A stretch of DNA of 64,000 nucleotides from Bacillus pumilus. GTDB taxonomy: Bacteria; Bacillota; Bacilli; Bacillales; Bacillaceae. The stretch covers positions 2,108,001 through 2,172,000 of the forward strand of contig NZ_LT906438.1 in assembly GCF_900186955.1 (NCBI RefSeq), given 5' to 3'. Numbering within the stretch: position 1 is the first letter of the stretch; the number at the start of each line of letters is the position of its first letter. The notes beneath the pieces were generated by a model. The model was not told where the DNA came from. It saw only the letters and a program-made list of their open reading frames with translations, and made no database searches. Below are positions 46,962-54,923 of this stretch, in pieces. The position numbers and the translations under genes were made by a program.

Positions 46962-46967
46962 GTTAAT

Positions 46968-46995
46968 ATTATATATTTTTATTTTTAAATGTCTA
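46968..46995 (-). promoter_or_regulatory. Sigma-A promoter of the gmu operon
   Basis: Minus strand TAGACA (46990-46995), 16-base spacer, perfect TATAAT (46968-46973). The -35 lies inside the palindromic operator. Confidence 0.75.
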
Positions 46996-47003
46996 GACAT
47001 TTA
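46986..47003 (-). promoter_or_regulatory. Probable GmuR operator
   Basis: Perfect 18-base palindrome TAAATGTCTAGACATTTA covering the -35. The GTCTAGAC core is typical of HutC/UTRA-type GntR repressors. Confidence 0.7.
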
Positions 47004-47032
47004 GATCTATTTGTCTGTATTTTATATAAAAA

Positions 47033-47060
47033 AAAGAGAGTATGGTTGTGTACGCTCTTT
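47033..47060 (-). repeat. Terminator copy A1 (distal, with U-tract)
   Basis: AAAGAGAGTA/TACGCTCTTT hairpin (one mismatch). On the minus strand it is followed by eight Ts, so it is a functional-looking terminator. Near-duplicate of A2 at 47204-47229 (one substitution and a two-base indel). Confidence 0.85.
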
Positions 47061-47203
47061 TAGATTGTTGAAAAAGGGCTAAAATGATGTTTATTTTAGC
47101 CCTTTGTCTTCTTTTCAGCGTGAGAGAAAACCTGTGAAGTCTAGGAAGGGTGAGCACCGGCACGCAGACCTGACGACGAATGCGAGGGTTTGTCTACACG
47201 CTG
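47061..47203 (-). repeat. Interspersed repeat element, copy A (143 bp)
   Basis: Homologous along its length to copy B at 51900-52072. Shared termini AGATTGTTGA and TCTACACGCT; shared blocks GAAGTCTAGGAAG, GAGCAC and CGAATGCGAGGGTTTG. It lacks about 30 bases present in the middle of copy B. Inside, GGGCTAAAAT/ATTTTAGCCC forms a strong hairpin and AGCGTG (47117-47122) can pair with CACGCT (47197-47202) to close the rest. No coding capacity. It lies between terminator copies A1 and A2. Confidence 0.85.
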
Positions 47204-47229
47204 AAAGAGCGTATGGGTGTACGCTCTTT
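47204..47229 (-). repeat. Terminator copy A2 (proximal to gdh, U-tract lost)
   Basis: Perfect ten-base stem AAAGAGCGTA/TACGCTCTTT just after the gdh stop. On the minus strand only three Ts follow before the repeat element begins, so termination here should be weak. Confidence 0.85.
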
Positions 47230-47239
47230 GCCTTTCTTC

Positions 47240-48037
<798 letters not shown>

Positions 48038-48886
48038 CTATTTTGTAAAACCTAGCAGCACGCCGCCTGCAATGATCATCAAGCAGCCTGCAATGACAAA
48101 GCTTGTTCTGGATGCTTTCTCTTTTAATAAGTAAATGCCGCCTAATGTCGAGATAACGATCCCTGTCTGCGACATCGAAAAACTTACGGCGACACCAATG
48201 AGCGGAATAGCCAAAAGAAGTCCGAGATTTCCTGTCGACCAAACAAGGCCGGCAATGATATTTCTAAACGTATATTTACTAAACGGGTGCTGCTTGAGAC
48301 TAATCGCCAAGGATGAAAGCAGCATGCCGACCGATTGCGGAACGAGGGCAGACCAGCCATCAATATGAAACCATCTCAAAATAACAACATATCCGACATA
48401 GCCAACGGTTGAGATGAGCAGAATCATGATCCCTTTTTTGAAATTGCCTCCACCGTTCCCGCCGCCATTCTTTTTTTGACCGAGCGATGTCAGCACAACA
48501 CCTGCAATAATCAGTAAAATGGCACAAGAACCAATGAGTATGACCGTCATCGTTTGCCATTCTTTGAAGACCATAACGCCAAATAAAGTAGTGCTCACAA
48601 GTTGCATGCCCGTTGACAAAGGAACCGCCTTCGAGACTCCGAGAAACGCAACACTTGAAAGCTGATTCATTTGTCCAATGCTCCAAAAGATGCCTGAAAT
48701 GACAGAAACCGCAAAAATAAGCGGTGTCAGCTCTGGCATTTTGATAAAGAAGGCTGCAATTGAAAAGATAAATGCGCCAAGCGTTATACCGAGGGTTTGC
48801 TGGTATGCATTCCCGCCAAGTTTGACACTGATAAGAACAATACTTCCCCAAAATATCGCTGGGAGAAGTGCATATAAAATGCCCAC
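48038..48886 (-). CDS. glcU: Glucose uptake protein GlcU
   Basis: 282 residues, ten membrane helices, GRP (glucose/ribose porter) family; proton-coupled glucose import feeding Gdh. STGMQLVSTTLFGV and TVGYVGYVV are family blocks. The linker near residue 145-155 is Gly/Asn-rich (GGGNGGGN). GTG at 48884-48886 with AGGGGT upstream; the in-frame extension upstream would cross the gndZ terminator. Confidence 0.9.
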   Translation of the reverse strand: MGILYALLPAIFWGSIVLISVKLGGNAYQQTLGITLGAFIFSIAAFFIKMPELTPLIFAVSVISGIFWSIGQMNQLSSVAFLGVSKAVPLSTGMQLVSTTLFGVMVFKEWQTMTVILIGSCAILLIIAGVVLTSLGQKKNGGGNGGGNFKKGIMILLISTVGYVGYVVILRWFHIDGWSALVPQSVGMLLSSLAISLKQHPFSKYTFRNIIAGLVWSTGNLGLLLAIPLIGVAVSFSMSQTGIVISTLGGIYLLKEKASRTSFVIAGCLMIIAGGVLLGFTK

Positions 48887-48964
48887 TTCGACCCCTACTT
48901 TCTTTTCTTTTTTACATAGCATCCCTCTTTTTCGCATTTTTAGCCGAAAAGATGCAAACACAAA

Positions 48965-48990
48965 AAAACCTTACCAAAGGGTAAGGTTTT
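48965..48990 (-). terminator. Terminator after gndZ
   Basis: AAAACCTTACC/GGTAAGGTTTT stem with four-base loop and a T-run on the minus strand. Confidence 0.9.
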
Positions 48991-49005
48991 TCAGTCGTTC
49001 TATGT

Positions 49006-50415
49006 TTATTTCATCCATTCCGTATGGAAGATGCCTTCTTTATCTGTACGCTCATACGTATGGGCACCGAAATAGTCACGCTGCGCTTGAATTAAGTTCG
49101 CTGGCAGGACAGCTGTGCGATAGCTATCGAAGTAAGCAAGTGCACTTGACAATGAAGGAACAGGAACTCCTTGCTCCACTGCAAGTGAAATGACTTTACG
49201 AAGAGATGATTGATAGCTTTGAGCAATATCCTTAAAGTAAGGATCAAGCAATAGGTTTTTCAGTTCTGGGTTACGGTCATATGCTTCTTTAATTTGTTGT
49301 AAGAAGGCTGCACGAATGATACAGCCACCACGGAAGATCATTGCAATTTCACCGTATTTTAAATCCCAGTTATACTCATCAGATGCTGCTTTCATTTGCG
49401 CAAAACCTTGTGCATATGAGCAAATTTTACTCATGAATAGGGCTTTTCTAACCGCTTCGATCAGCTCTTGTTTATTCTCTGCTGATTGCGCTGGCTTAGG
49501 ACCTTCGATTAATTGGCTTGCTTCAACACGCTCATCTTTCATTGCTGAAATGTAGCGGGCGAAAACAGACTCAGTAATGATTGGAAGCGGAACACCTAGA
49601 TCAAGAGAACTTTGGCTCGTCCATTTTCCAGTTCCTTTTTGCCCAGCTTTATCTAAGATGACATCCACAAGCGGCTGGTTTGTTTCTTCATCCACTTTTG
49701 TGAAAATATCAGCTGTAATTTCGATTAAATAGCTGTCAAGCTCGCCTTTATTCCATTCTGAGAATACTTCATGAAGCTCCTCTGCTGACAAGCCAGCCAC
49801 ATGCTTCAAGATAAAGTATGATTCAGAAATCAATTGCATGTCTCCGTACTCGATGCCGTTATGGACCATTTTGACATAATGTCCTGCTCCATCTGGGCCG
49901 ATATACGTTGTACATGGCTCGCCATCTACTTTCGCAGAGATCGCTTCTAAAATTGGTTTCACTAGCTCATGCGCTTCTTTTTGACCGCCAGGCATGATCG
50001 ATGGACCTTTTAGTGCACCTTCTTCACCGCCAGAAACACCTGTACCAATGAAGTGGATACCACTTTCCGCAAGCTCTTGATTACGTCTTTGCGTATCCTT
50101 GTAATATGTATTTCCACCATCAATTAAGATGTCACCTTTTTCTAGGTGAGGAAGTAATGATTGAATGGTTGCATCCGTTGCTGCACCAGCTTTTACCATT
50201 AAAAGAATTTTACGCGGTGTTTCAAGCGACTGAACAAATTCTTCGATGCTGTATGTGCCTACAACGTTTTTCCCTTTTGATTCTTGAAGAAATTCTTCCG
50301 TTTTGCTGCTAGATCTGTTATAAACGGACACGGAGAACCCGCGGCTTTCAATATTAAGGGCAAGGTTTTTCCCCATAACGGCTAGTCCAACCACACCGAT
50401 TTGTTGTTTTGACAT
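49006..50415 (-). CDS. gndZ: 6-phosphogluconate dehydrogenase, decarboxylating (YqjI type)
   Basis: 469 residues; makes ribulose 5-phosphate. NADP fold [20 protein letters not shown] (with NRSS after the second strand), LIDGGNTYY, catalytic [19 protein letters not shown]. The long form (469) corresponds to YqjI/GndZ, the main NADP-dependent enzyme in B. subtilis. ATG after AAGGGA. Confidence 0.94.
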   Translation of the reverse strand: MSKQQIGVVGLAVMGKNLALNIESRGFSVSVYNRSSSKTEEFLQESKGKNVVGTYSIEEFVQSLETPRKILLMVKAGAATDATIQSLLPHLEKGDILIDGGNTYYKDTQRRNQELAESGIHFIGTGVSGGEEGALKGPSIMPGGQKEAHELVKPILEAISAKVDGEPCTTYIGPDGAGHYVKMVHNGIEYGDMQLISESYFILKHVAGLSAEELHEVFSEWNKGELDSYLIEITADIFTKVDEETNQPLVDVILDKAGQKGTGKWTSQSSLDLGVPLPIITESVFARYISAMKDERVEASQLIEGPKPAQSAENKQELIEAVRKALFMSKICSYAQGFAQMKAASDEYNWDLKYGEIAMIFRGGCIIRAAFLQQIKEAYDRNPELKNLLLDPYFKDIAQSYQSSLRKVISLAVEQGVPVPSLSSALAYFDSYRTAVLPANLIQAQRDYFGAHTYERTDKEGIFHTEWMK

Positions 50416-50513
50416 AATTCTGACGTCCCTTCTAACACACTATATTGATTACTGCTGAAATGATGTACCCTTTGAAATTACCACAACACCACCTCTTTTA
50501 TCAAGTTTTCAGG

Positions 50514-51752
50514 CTAGTCATTTCCTTTTTCGTCCTGAAAAAAGTCTTTATTAAAACTTGTTCCACTTGTTTTGCTCTCTTTTTCCTTGATGGTCATCCC
50601 TCTTTGAACGAGTGATTTTCCATACTTTTCTTTTAGCCCTTCTAAAATGGTTTGAAGAGGCTCTTCTTTTGCATCTTCTGTATAGGAAAATAAATCAAGC
50701 TGTTTAACGGCTTCTTTTCGTTCTACAAGATCTGTCCCCGTCACACCTAAGAGTCTCACAGGCTGGTCATTCCAATGTTTAAGGAATACCTGCCTTGCTG
50801 CCTCAAATAAGTCTTCCTTCCGATCCGTCGGATTCGTGAGGGTCACACTTCGCGTGATATTTTTCCAGCTTGCGTAACGAATCATGATGAGCAGCCGATT
50901 TGCCATCACTTCTTTTCTCCTTAACCTTGCACTCACAGATTGTGACAGCTTATCAATTAACGCGACAAGTTCATCTGGATCGTCAGAATCATGAGGAAGG
51001 GTTGACGAATTACCGACGGATTTAAATTCGTATATCCTTTCTGGGTCCACGATGCCGTCATGTTCACCATTCGCCTTTTGCTTTAATCTCGGTCCATTGA
51101 TGCCTAGTAATTCCTTTAGTGTATACTCATTTGCTTTCGCTAAATCTTCAATGGTATGAATGCCAATCGTTTTCAATTTATCTGCCGTTTTTTGTCCAAC
51201 TCCGTGCATGTCACCCGCTGGCAGCGGCCATAGCATTTGGGGTACATCTCGTTTACGCAAAATGGTGATGCCCATTGGTTTTTTCCAATTAGACGCCATT
51301 TTCGCTAAAAATTTATTCGGTGCAATGCCAATACTTGAAGGAAGCATGAGCTCCTCTACAAGCCTCGTTTGAATATCATGAGCCGTTTTCACCGCATGCT
51401 CAGCATATGGCGTATGCGTTAAATCAATATAGCCCTCGTCAATGGATACAGGCTCGACTAAATCGCTGTATTCTCTTAGTATCGTAAACATCTCTTGTGA
51501 GGAGCTTCGGTACCGGTCAAAGTTTGGTGTACGGACAATCAGCCCCGGACAAAGCCGCTTCGCTTCCCATAACGGCATCGGGGGCTTTACACCTAGCGCT
51601 CTTGCCTCGTAGCTACACGTCACCACAATCCCTTTACGCTCTTTCGCATTTCCGCTAATGGCTAAAGGTTTCCCTCTCAAAGAAGGATCATACGCCATTT
51701 CTACATTCGCATAAAACGCATTCATGTCTATATGAAAAATAATATTTGACAT
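50514..51752 (-). CDS. polY1: Y-family DNA polymerase IV, PolY1 (YqjH)
   Basis: 412-residue DinB-type polymerase. Catalytic D9 (FHIDMNAFYANVE), D105 and E106 (VSIDEGYIDLT); thumb HhH GVGQKTADKLKTIG. QLDLFSYTE near residue 370 is a beta-clamp-binding motif (QLxLF). ATG at 51750-51752 was chosen, eight bases after GGGG; an ATG two codons earlier is too close to the RBS. No LexA box was seen upstream, unlike PolY2. Confidence 0.93.
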   Translation of the reverse strand: MSNIIFHIDMNAFYANVEMAYDPSLRGKPLAISGNAKERKGIVVTCSYEARALGVKPPMPLWEAKRLCPGLIVRTPNFDRYRSSSQEMFTILREYSDLVEPVSIDEGYIDLTHTPYAEHAVKTAHDIQTRLVEELMLPSSIGIAPNKFLAKMASNWKKPMGITILRKRDVPQMLWPLPAGDMHGVGQKTADKLKTIGIHTIEDLAKANEYTLKELLGINGPRLKQKANGEHDGIVDPERIYEFKSVGNSSTLPHDSDDPDELVALIDKLSQSVSARLRRKEVMANRLLIMIRYASWKNITRSVTLTNPTDRKEDLFEAARQVFLKHWNDQPVRLLGVTGTDLVERKEAVKQLDLFSYTEDAKEEPLQTILEGLKEKYGKSLVQRGMTIKEKESKTSGTSFNKDFFQDEKGND

Positions 51753-51869
51753 TGGCATAACCCCATTTTCTTAAATCCCTATATTTTGATCAGAAGTTCC
51801 GAATCGATAGAATATGATGAATCTCTTTTATGCTCAATTATACATTGATTTATTTCATCTTTCCTCAAA

Positions 51870-51899
51870 AAAACCTTCTCTAAAAAAGAGAAGGTTTCA
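51870..51899 (-). repeat. Terminator copy B1 (distal, with U-tract)
   Basis: 30 bases identical to B2 at 52073-52102, containing the hairpin AAACCTTCTC/GAGAAGGTTT. On the minus strand seven Ts follow the stem, as in a complete terminator. Confidence 0.92.
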
Positions 51900-52072
51900 G
51901 ATTGTTGACAAAGGGCTAAAATGATTTTTATTTTAGCCCTTTGTCTTCTTTTCAGCGTGAATTGAAAACCCTTGAAGTCTAGGAAGATTGAGCACTGGAG
52001 CGGAGCGAATTCAACATTCGTGAGCACCAGCGCGCAGATCTGACAACGAATGCGAGGGTTTGTCTACACGCT
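51900..52072 (-). repeat. Interspersed repeat element, copy B (173 bp)
   Basis: Longer copy of the element at 47061-47203. Begins GATTGTTGAC and ends TCTACACGCT. Perfect 16-base hairpin GACAAAGGGCTAAAAT/ATTTTAGCCCTTTGTC (51907-51922, 51930-51945). A second module is closed by AGCGTG (51954-51959) with CACGCT (52067-52072) and AAACCCT (51966-51972) with AGGGTTT (52055-52061), pointing to a folded RNA. The central part absent from copy A includes GCGAAT/ATTCGT. No coding capacity. Together with B1 and B2 it fills the 354-base polY1-cynD gap. Confidence 0.88.
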
Positions 52073-52102
52073 AAAACCTTCTCTAAAAAAGAGAAGGTTT
52101 CA
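52073..52102 (-). repeat. Terminator copy B2 (proximal to cynD, U-tract lost)
   Basis: Exact 30-base duplicate of B1, four bases after the cynD stop. On the minus strand the stem is followed by TTTTAGCG, i.e. it runs straight into the element, so it should terminate poorly. Confidence 0.92.
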
Positions 52103-52106
52103 CGAA

Positions 52107-53099
52107 TTACACTTTTTCTTCAAGCATACCATTTTGATATTGAATAGCCTCGTATGTTAACACTTCATTTTTATTGTCATTCAACTGTTTCACAACCGGA
52201 GTAGGCTGCTGATTAAAATTCATACTCAAGCTTTGATTGGAATAGTGGCCAGCTGGATCAATATAATACTTGTAATCAATAACTCTTTCCACATCAATGT
52301 CTGCGTAAGCAATTCCTTCTGTTTCAGCTGGAACCATATCACTGATCGGTTCTCCATCTGGACCGTAAATGCACGTATGCCCACTCTTAAATGTTTCAAA
52401 GTAATCTCTTTGCTCCTGCGTTAAACAAATCATCTCTTTCATTTCTTCCGTATAGATAGAAGAAGTCATCAGCACAAAAGTTTGTGTCGCGATGGCATAA
52501 TATCTACTTGAAATTTCATCATCAAAATAACCTGGCCAGGACGCTACATGAACCTGTTCATTTTGAGCATTCATCGCCATCAGATCTAGTGGCACTTGAT
52601 GCTCCCAGCACATCAATCCGCCAAGGTTGCCAATTTCAGTTTGAAAAACTGGCATCATGCTTCCACTTCCATCTCCCCAAATCAGTCTTTCTGCTACAGA
52701 AGCTCTCATTTTCCGATGTTTTCCTATTAAATCCCCATTTGGGTTAAACCAAAGTTGAGCTAAATAGAGAGAGCCGCCATCTTTTTCACTGCATGATATA
52801 CAAACGTACGTTTCATTCCTTTTTGCTGCCTCGCTTATTTTTTGAATAGCTAAGCTAGGGATTTCGACTGCATTTTTATATAATTCGTGATAGAACTTTC
52901 TTGTATATTCTGGATGACCAATAAAAGCAAACCAAGGATAACCAGGTAAAAATGCTTCTGGGAATGCTACAAGTTTTGCACCATTTGAAGCTGCCTCGTC
53001 GATCAGTTCACATGATTTCTGAACGGTTGCCTCCAAATTTAAGTAGATAGGTGCTGCTTGTACCGCAGCTGCTCGAAACTTCGGGTAAATACTTGTCAT
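52107..53099 (-). CDS. cynD: Cyanide dihydratase CynD (nitrilase superfamily)
   Basis: 330 residues, the length of B. pumilus CynD, and nearly the same sequence as far as I can recall it. Converts cyanide to formate and ammonia; the enzyme forms long spiral oligomers. Nitrilase triad E48 (AFPEAFLPGYP), K130 (GKHRKMRA) and C164 (GGLMCWEHQVP). The C-terminal tail (after about residue 300), which differs between strains and affects stability, here contains VVKQLNDNKNEVLTYEA. ATG at 53097-53099 with GGAGG seven bases upstream. It is followed by a copy of the repeat element. Not present in B. subtilis. Confidence 0.95.
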   Translation of the reverse strand: MTSIYPKFRAAAVQAAPIYLNLEATVQKSCELIDEAASNGAKLVAFPEAFLPGYPWFAFIGHPEYTRKFYHELYKNAVEIPSLAIQKISEAAKRNETYVCISCSEKDGGSLYLAQLWFNPNGDLIGKHRKMRASVAERLIWGDGSGSMMPVFQTEIGNLGGLMCWEHQVPLDLMAMNAQNEQVHVASWPGYFDDEISSRYYAIATQTFVLMTSSIYTEEMKEMICLTQEQRDYFETFKSGHTCIYGPDGEPISDMVPAETEGIAYADIDVERVIDYKYYIDPAGHYSNQSLSMNFNQQPTPVVKQLNDNKNEVLTYEAIQYQNGMLEEKV

Positions 53100-53280
53100 A
53101 TTAAAAACCTCCATTTCTTCTATTCCCCCTCATTATAAAATAGGAATTATGAAGTTTGGATGACAAATACCATTTTATACAAAATAAGGATTTATACTCA
53201 GGTAGAGAAAACACGTGGTCCTGTTAGACATTTCACAATGTGTATAGTACACTGTGAGTAATGAAATGGATGTGATAATC

Positions 53281-53562
53281 ATGATTATTGATACATTCAA
53301 TGAAGTCTTTTTCCTTGTTGAATTCTTTACGATTATTCTTCCAGCGCTGACGGCCATCGGCATTGCTTTTTTATTAAAAGACTGCCGTATGAACGAACAC
53401 CTCGGTGGACATCGTTTGGAAGAGTTGGACGCATCTTTATTGAATCGAACAGACTTTCTGTTTATCATATATGATCGCATTACAACTTGGATTAGTAAAG
53501 TCATTCGAATGAAACGATCATCAAACGATGATGAAGACCATTCGCTTCCTCTCTCTAATTAA
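53281..53562 (+). CDS. mifM: MifM-like translation-arrest leader peptide (YqzJ)
   Basis: 93 residues: N-terminal membrane helix (about 10-32) and a C-terminal arrest region. In B. subtilis MifM stalls the ribosome unless inserted by SpoIIIJ/YidC1, which opens the yqjG (YidC2) RBS. The known arrest residues are kept in place with a shift of three: R66, I67, W70, I71 (RITTWISKVIRM), M77, and an acidic stall cluster NDDED at 82-86 where B. subtilis has DEED. ATG at 53281 was chosen since it gives nearly the B. subtilis length; the open frame extends nine codons upstream. It sits 27 bases before yqjG. Confidence 0.85.
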   Translation: MIIDTFNEVFFLVEFFTIILPALTAIGIAFLLKDCRMNEHLGGHRLEELDASLLNRTDFLFIIYDRITTWISKVIRMKRSSNDDEDHSLPLSN

Positions 53563-53584
53563 TTTTTTAAAAAATGAGGAGGAA
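53546..53584 (+). promoter_or_regulatory. Hairpin masking the yqjG Shine-Dalgarno
   Basis: TTCCTC (53546-53551), in the last mifM codons, can pair with GAGGAA (53579-53584), which is part of the yqjG RBS GAGGAGGAA. A ribosome stalled at the MifM acidic cluster would cover the first arm and free the RBS. Confidence 0.65.
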
Positions 53585-53589
53585 ACGAA

Positions 53590-54408
53590 TTGAAACGTTT
53601 ATTAACGATTTGTACGACTTTATGTTTAATGATGATTGCCTCACCTGCTTTTGCAGCGAGTGGGCAAACGAATGCGAGCTCTGATGGGTTTTTCCATCAT
53701 TATTTTGTCCAGCCTTTTTCTGAGCTGATCATTTGGCTTGCGAACTTCTTCCATGATGATTATGGTTTATCGATTATGTTCGTGACCTTGATCGTCCGTC
53801 TGCTGATTTTCCCTCTTTTTGCGAACCAATTTAAGAAGCAAAGAGTCATGCAGGAGAAAATGGCACTAGTGAAGCCTCAAATTGACGAAATTCAAAGCAA
53901 ATTGAAGAAAACGAAAGAACCTGAAAAACAAAAAGAACTACAAATGGAAATGATGAAAGTATACAAAGAGAACAATGTGAACCCGCTGGCAATGGGCTGT
54001 CTGCCTATGCTGATTCAAATTCCAATTGTTCTTGGCTTTTACTCAGCGATCCGCTCAACACCTGAGATCGCAACACATTCGTTCCTATGGTTTAACTTAG
54101 GACAAACCGATCTATTGGTCGCGATCTTTGCAGGCGCTATGTATTTCTTGCAATTTTATGTTACGCAAAGGTTTGCGAAGCAATCAGGCACCCAGACAGA
54201 GGCTGCGCTGAAACAAGCCAAAGTGATGGGCATGATTTTCCCAATCATGATGCTGTTTATTTCAATCAATGCACCCGCTGCACTTCCTTTATACTGGATG
54301 ACAAGCGGATTATTACTCACAATCCAAACGATTATTTTAAATGTCATGTACCAAAAATCAAAATCAAAAGCTGAGGCAAACGACCAAGCTAGCCCAGCTG
54401 CTGAATAA
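53590..54408 (+). CDS. yqjG: Membrane protein insertase YidC2 (YqjG)
   Basis: 272 residues, Oxa1/YidC family; inserts membrane proteins beside SecYEG and backs up SpoIIIJ. N-terminal signal (MKRLLTICTTLCLMMIASPA) without a lipobox Cys, then five membrane segments; PLAMGCLPMLIQIPIVLGFY and LPLYWMTSGLLLTIQ are family blocks. The positive Arg in the groove is in VRLLIFPLF. TTG start with GAGGAGG upstream. Confidence 0.94.
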   Translation: MKRLLTICTTLCLMMIASPAFAASGQTNASSDGFFHHYFVQPFSELIIWLANFFHDDYGLSIMFVTLIVRLLIFPLFANQFKKQRVMQEKMALVKPQIDEIQSKLKKTKEPEKQKELQMEMMKVYKENNVNPLAMGCLPMLIQIPIVLGFYSAIRSTPEIATHSFLWFNLGQTDLLVAIFAGAMYFLQFYVTQRFAKQSGTQTEAALKQAKVMGMIFPIMMLFISINAPAALPLYWMTSGLLLTIQTIILNVMYQKSKSKAEANDQASPAAE

Positions 54409-54410
54409 AA

Positions 54411-54445
54411 ATAATCCCCTTATCATTTGATAAGGGGATTATCTT
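54411..54445. terminator. Bidirectional terminator between yqjG and the CheW-like gene
   Basis: Perfect 14-base stem ATAATCCCCTTATC/GATAAGGGGATTAT with four-base loop. Confidence 0.85.
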
Positions 54446-54909
54446 TATGCCAATTCTTCTTTTAACCGTTCTGGCAATTGATCGAGATCCTCAATTCTCC
54501 CAAGGAACTTATTCGGGTCCACTTGTAAAATCATCTTGTTCTCTCTCTCCACAACGCCGAAGAAATATTCAGAGGCTTTCGTGTTCATATGAAATGGCTT
54601 GATCTCGCTTAGCTCGATATCGATAATATCTTTTGCATCCGAGACAAGACAGCCTACCATTTGTCCGTTTAATTCAAATAGCAACACCTTGGACTGTTCG
54701 TTCACATCAAGAGGCTTTCCGTGAAGCATCACGCCTGTGTCACTGACAGGAATGACCTCTCCCCTTAAAGACATGAGTCCTTTTATTTCTTTAGGAAGGT
54801 TCGATACTTCTTGTAAATAAGGGACCTTCTCAATCGAACGAATATGCTCTACACTGATGCCAAAATCCTCTTGCCCCACTTGGAAAATAATGATTTTTTG
54901 CGTGCTCAC
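54445..54909 (-). CDS. Orphan CheW-like domain protein
   Basis: 154 residues covering one CheW domain (IIIFQVGQEDFGISVEHIRSI; GLMSLRGEVIPVSDT; LVSDAKDIIDI; QVDPNKFLG). CheW couples receptors to CheA; this gene is far from other chemotaxis genes and occupies the place of yqjF in B. subtilis, which is unrelated. It could be an auxiliary coupling protein. Distinct from the usual Bacillus CheW in sequence as recalled. Confidence 0.85.
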   Translation of the reverse strand: MSTQKIIIFQVGQEDFGISVEHIRSIEKVPYLQEVSNLPKEIKGLMSLRGEVIPVSDTGVMLHGKPLDVNEQSKVLLFELNGQMVGCLVSDAKDIIDIELSEIKPFHMNTKASEYFFGVVERENKMILQVDPNKFLGRIEDLDQLPERLKEELA

Positions 54910-54923
54910 AGAGTCTCCTGCCT

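Noticed and set aside
48887..49005. Sigma-G promoter for glcU-gdh
   Set aside because: Expected from B. subtilis, but no pair of -35 and -10 elements fits well enough to report.
51779..52027. Open frame of 82 codons on the minus strand across the repeat element
   Set aside because: No RBS, no protein-like composition, and it crosses the boundary between terminator and element; copy A has no matching frame.
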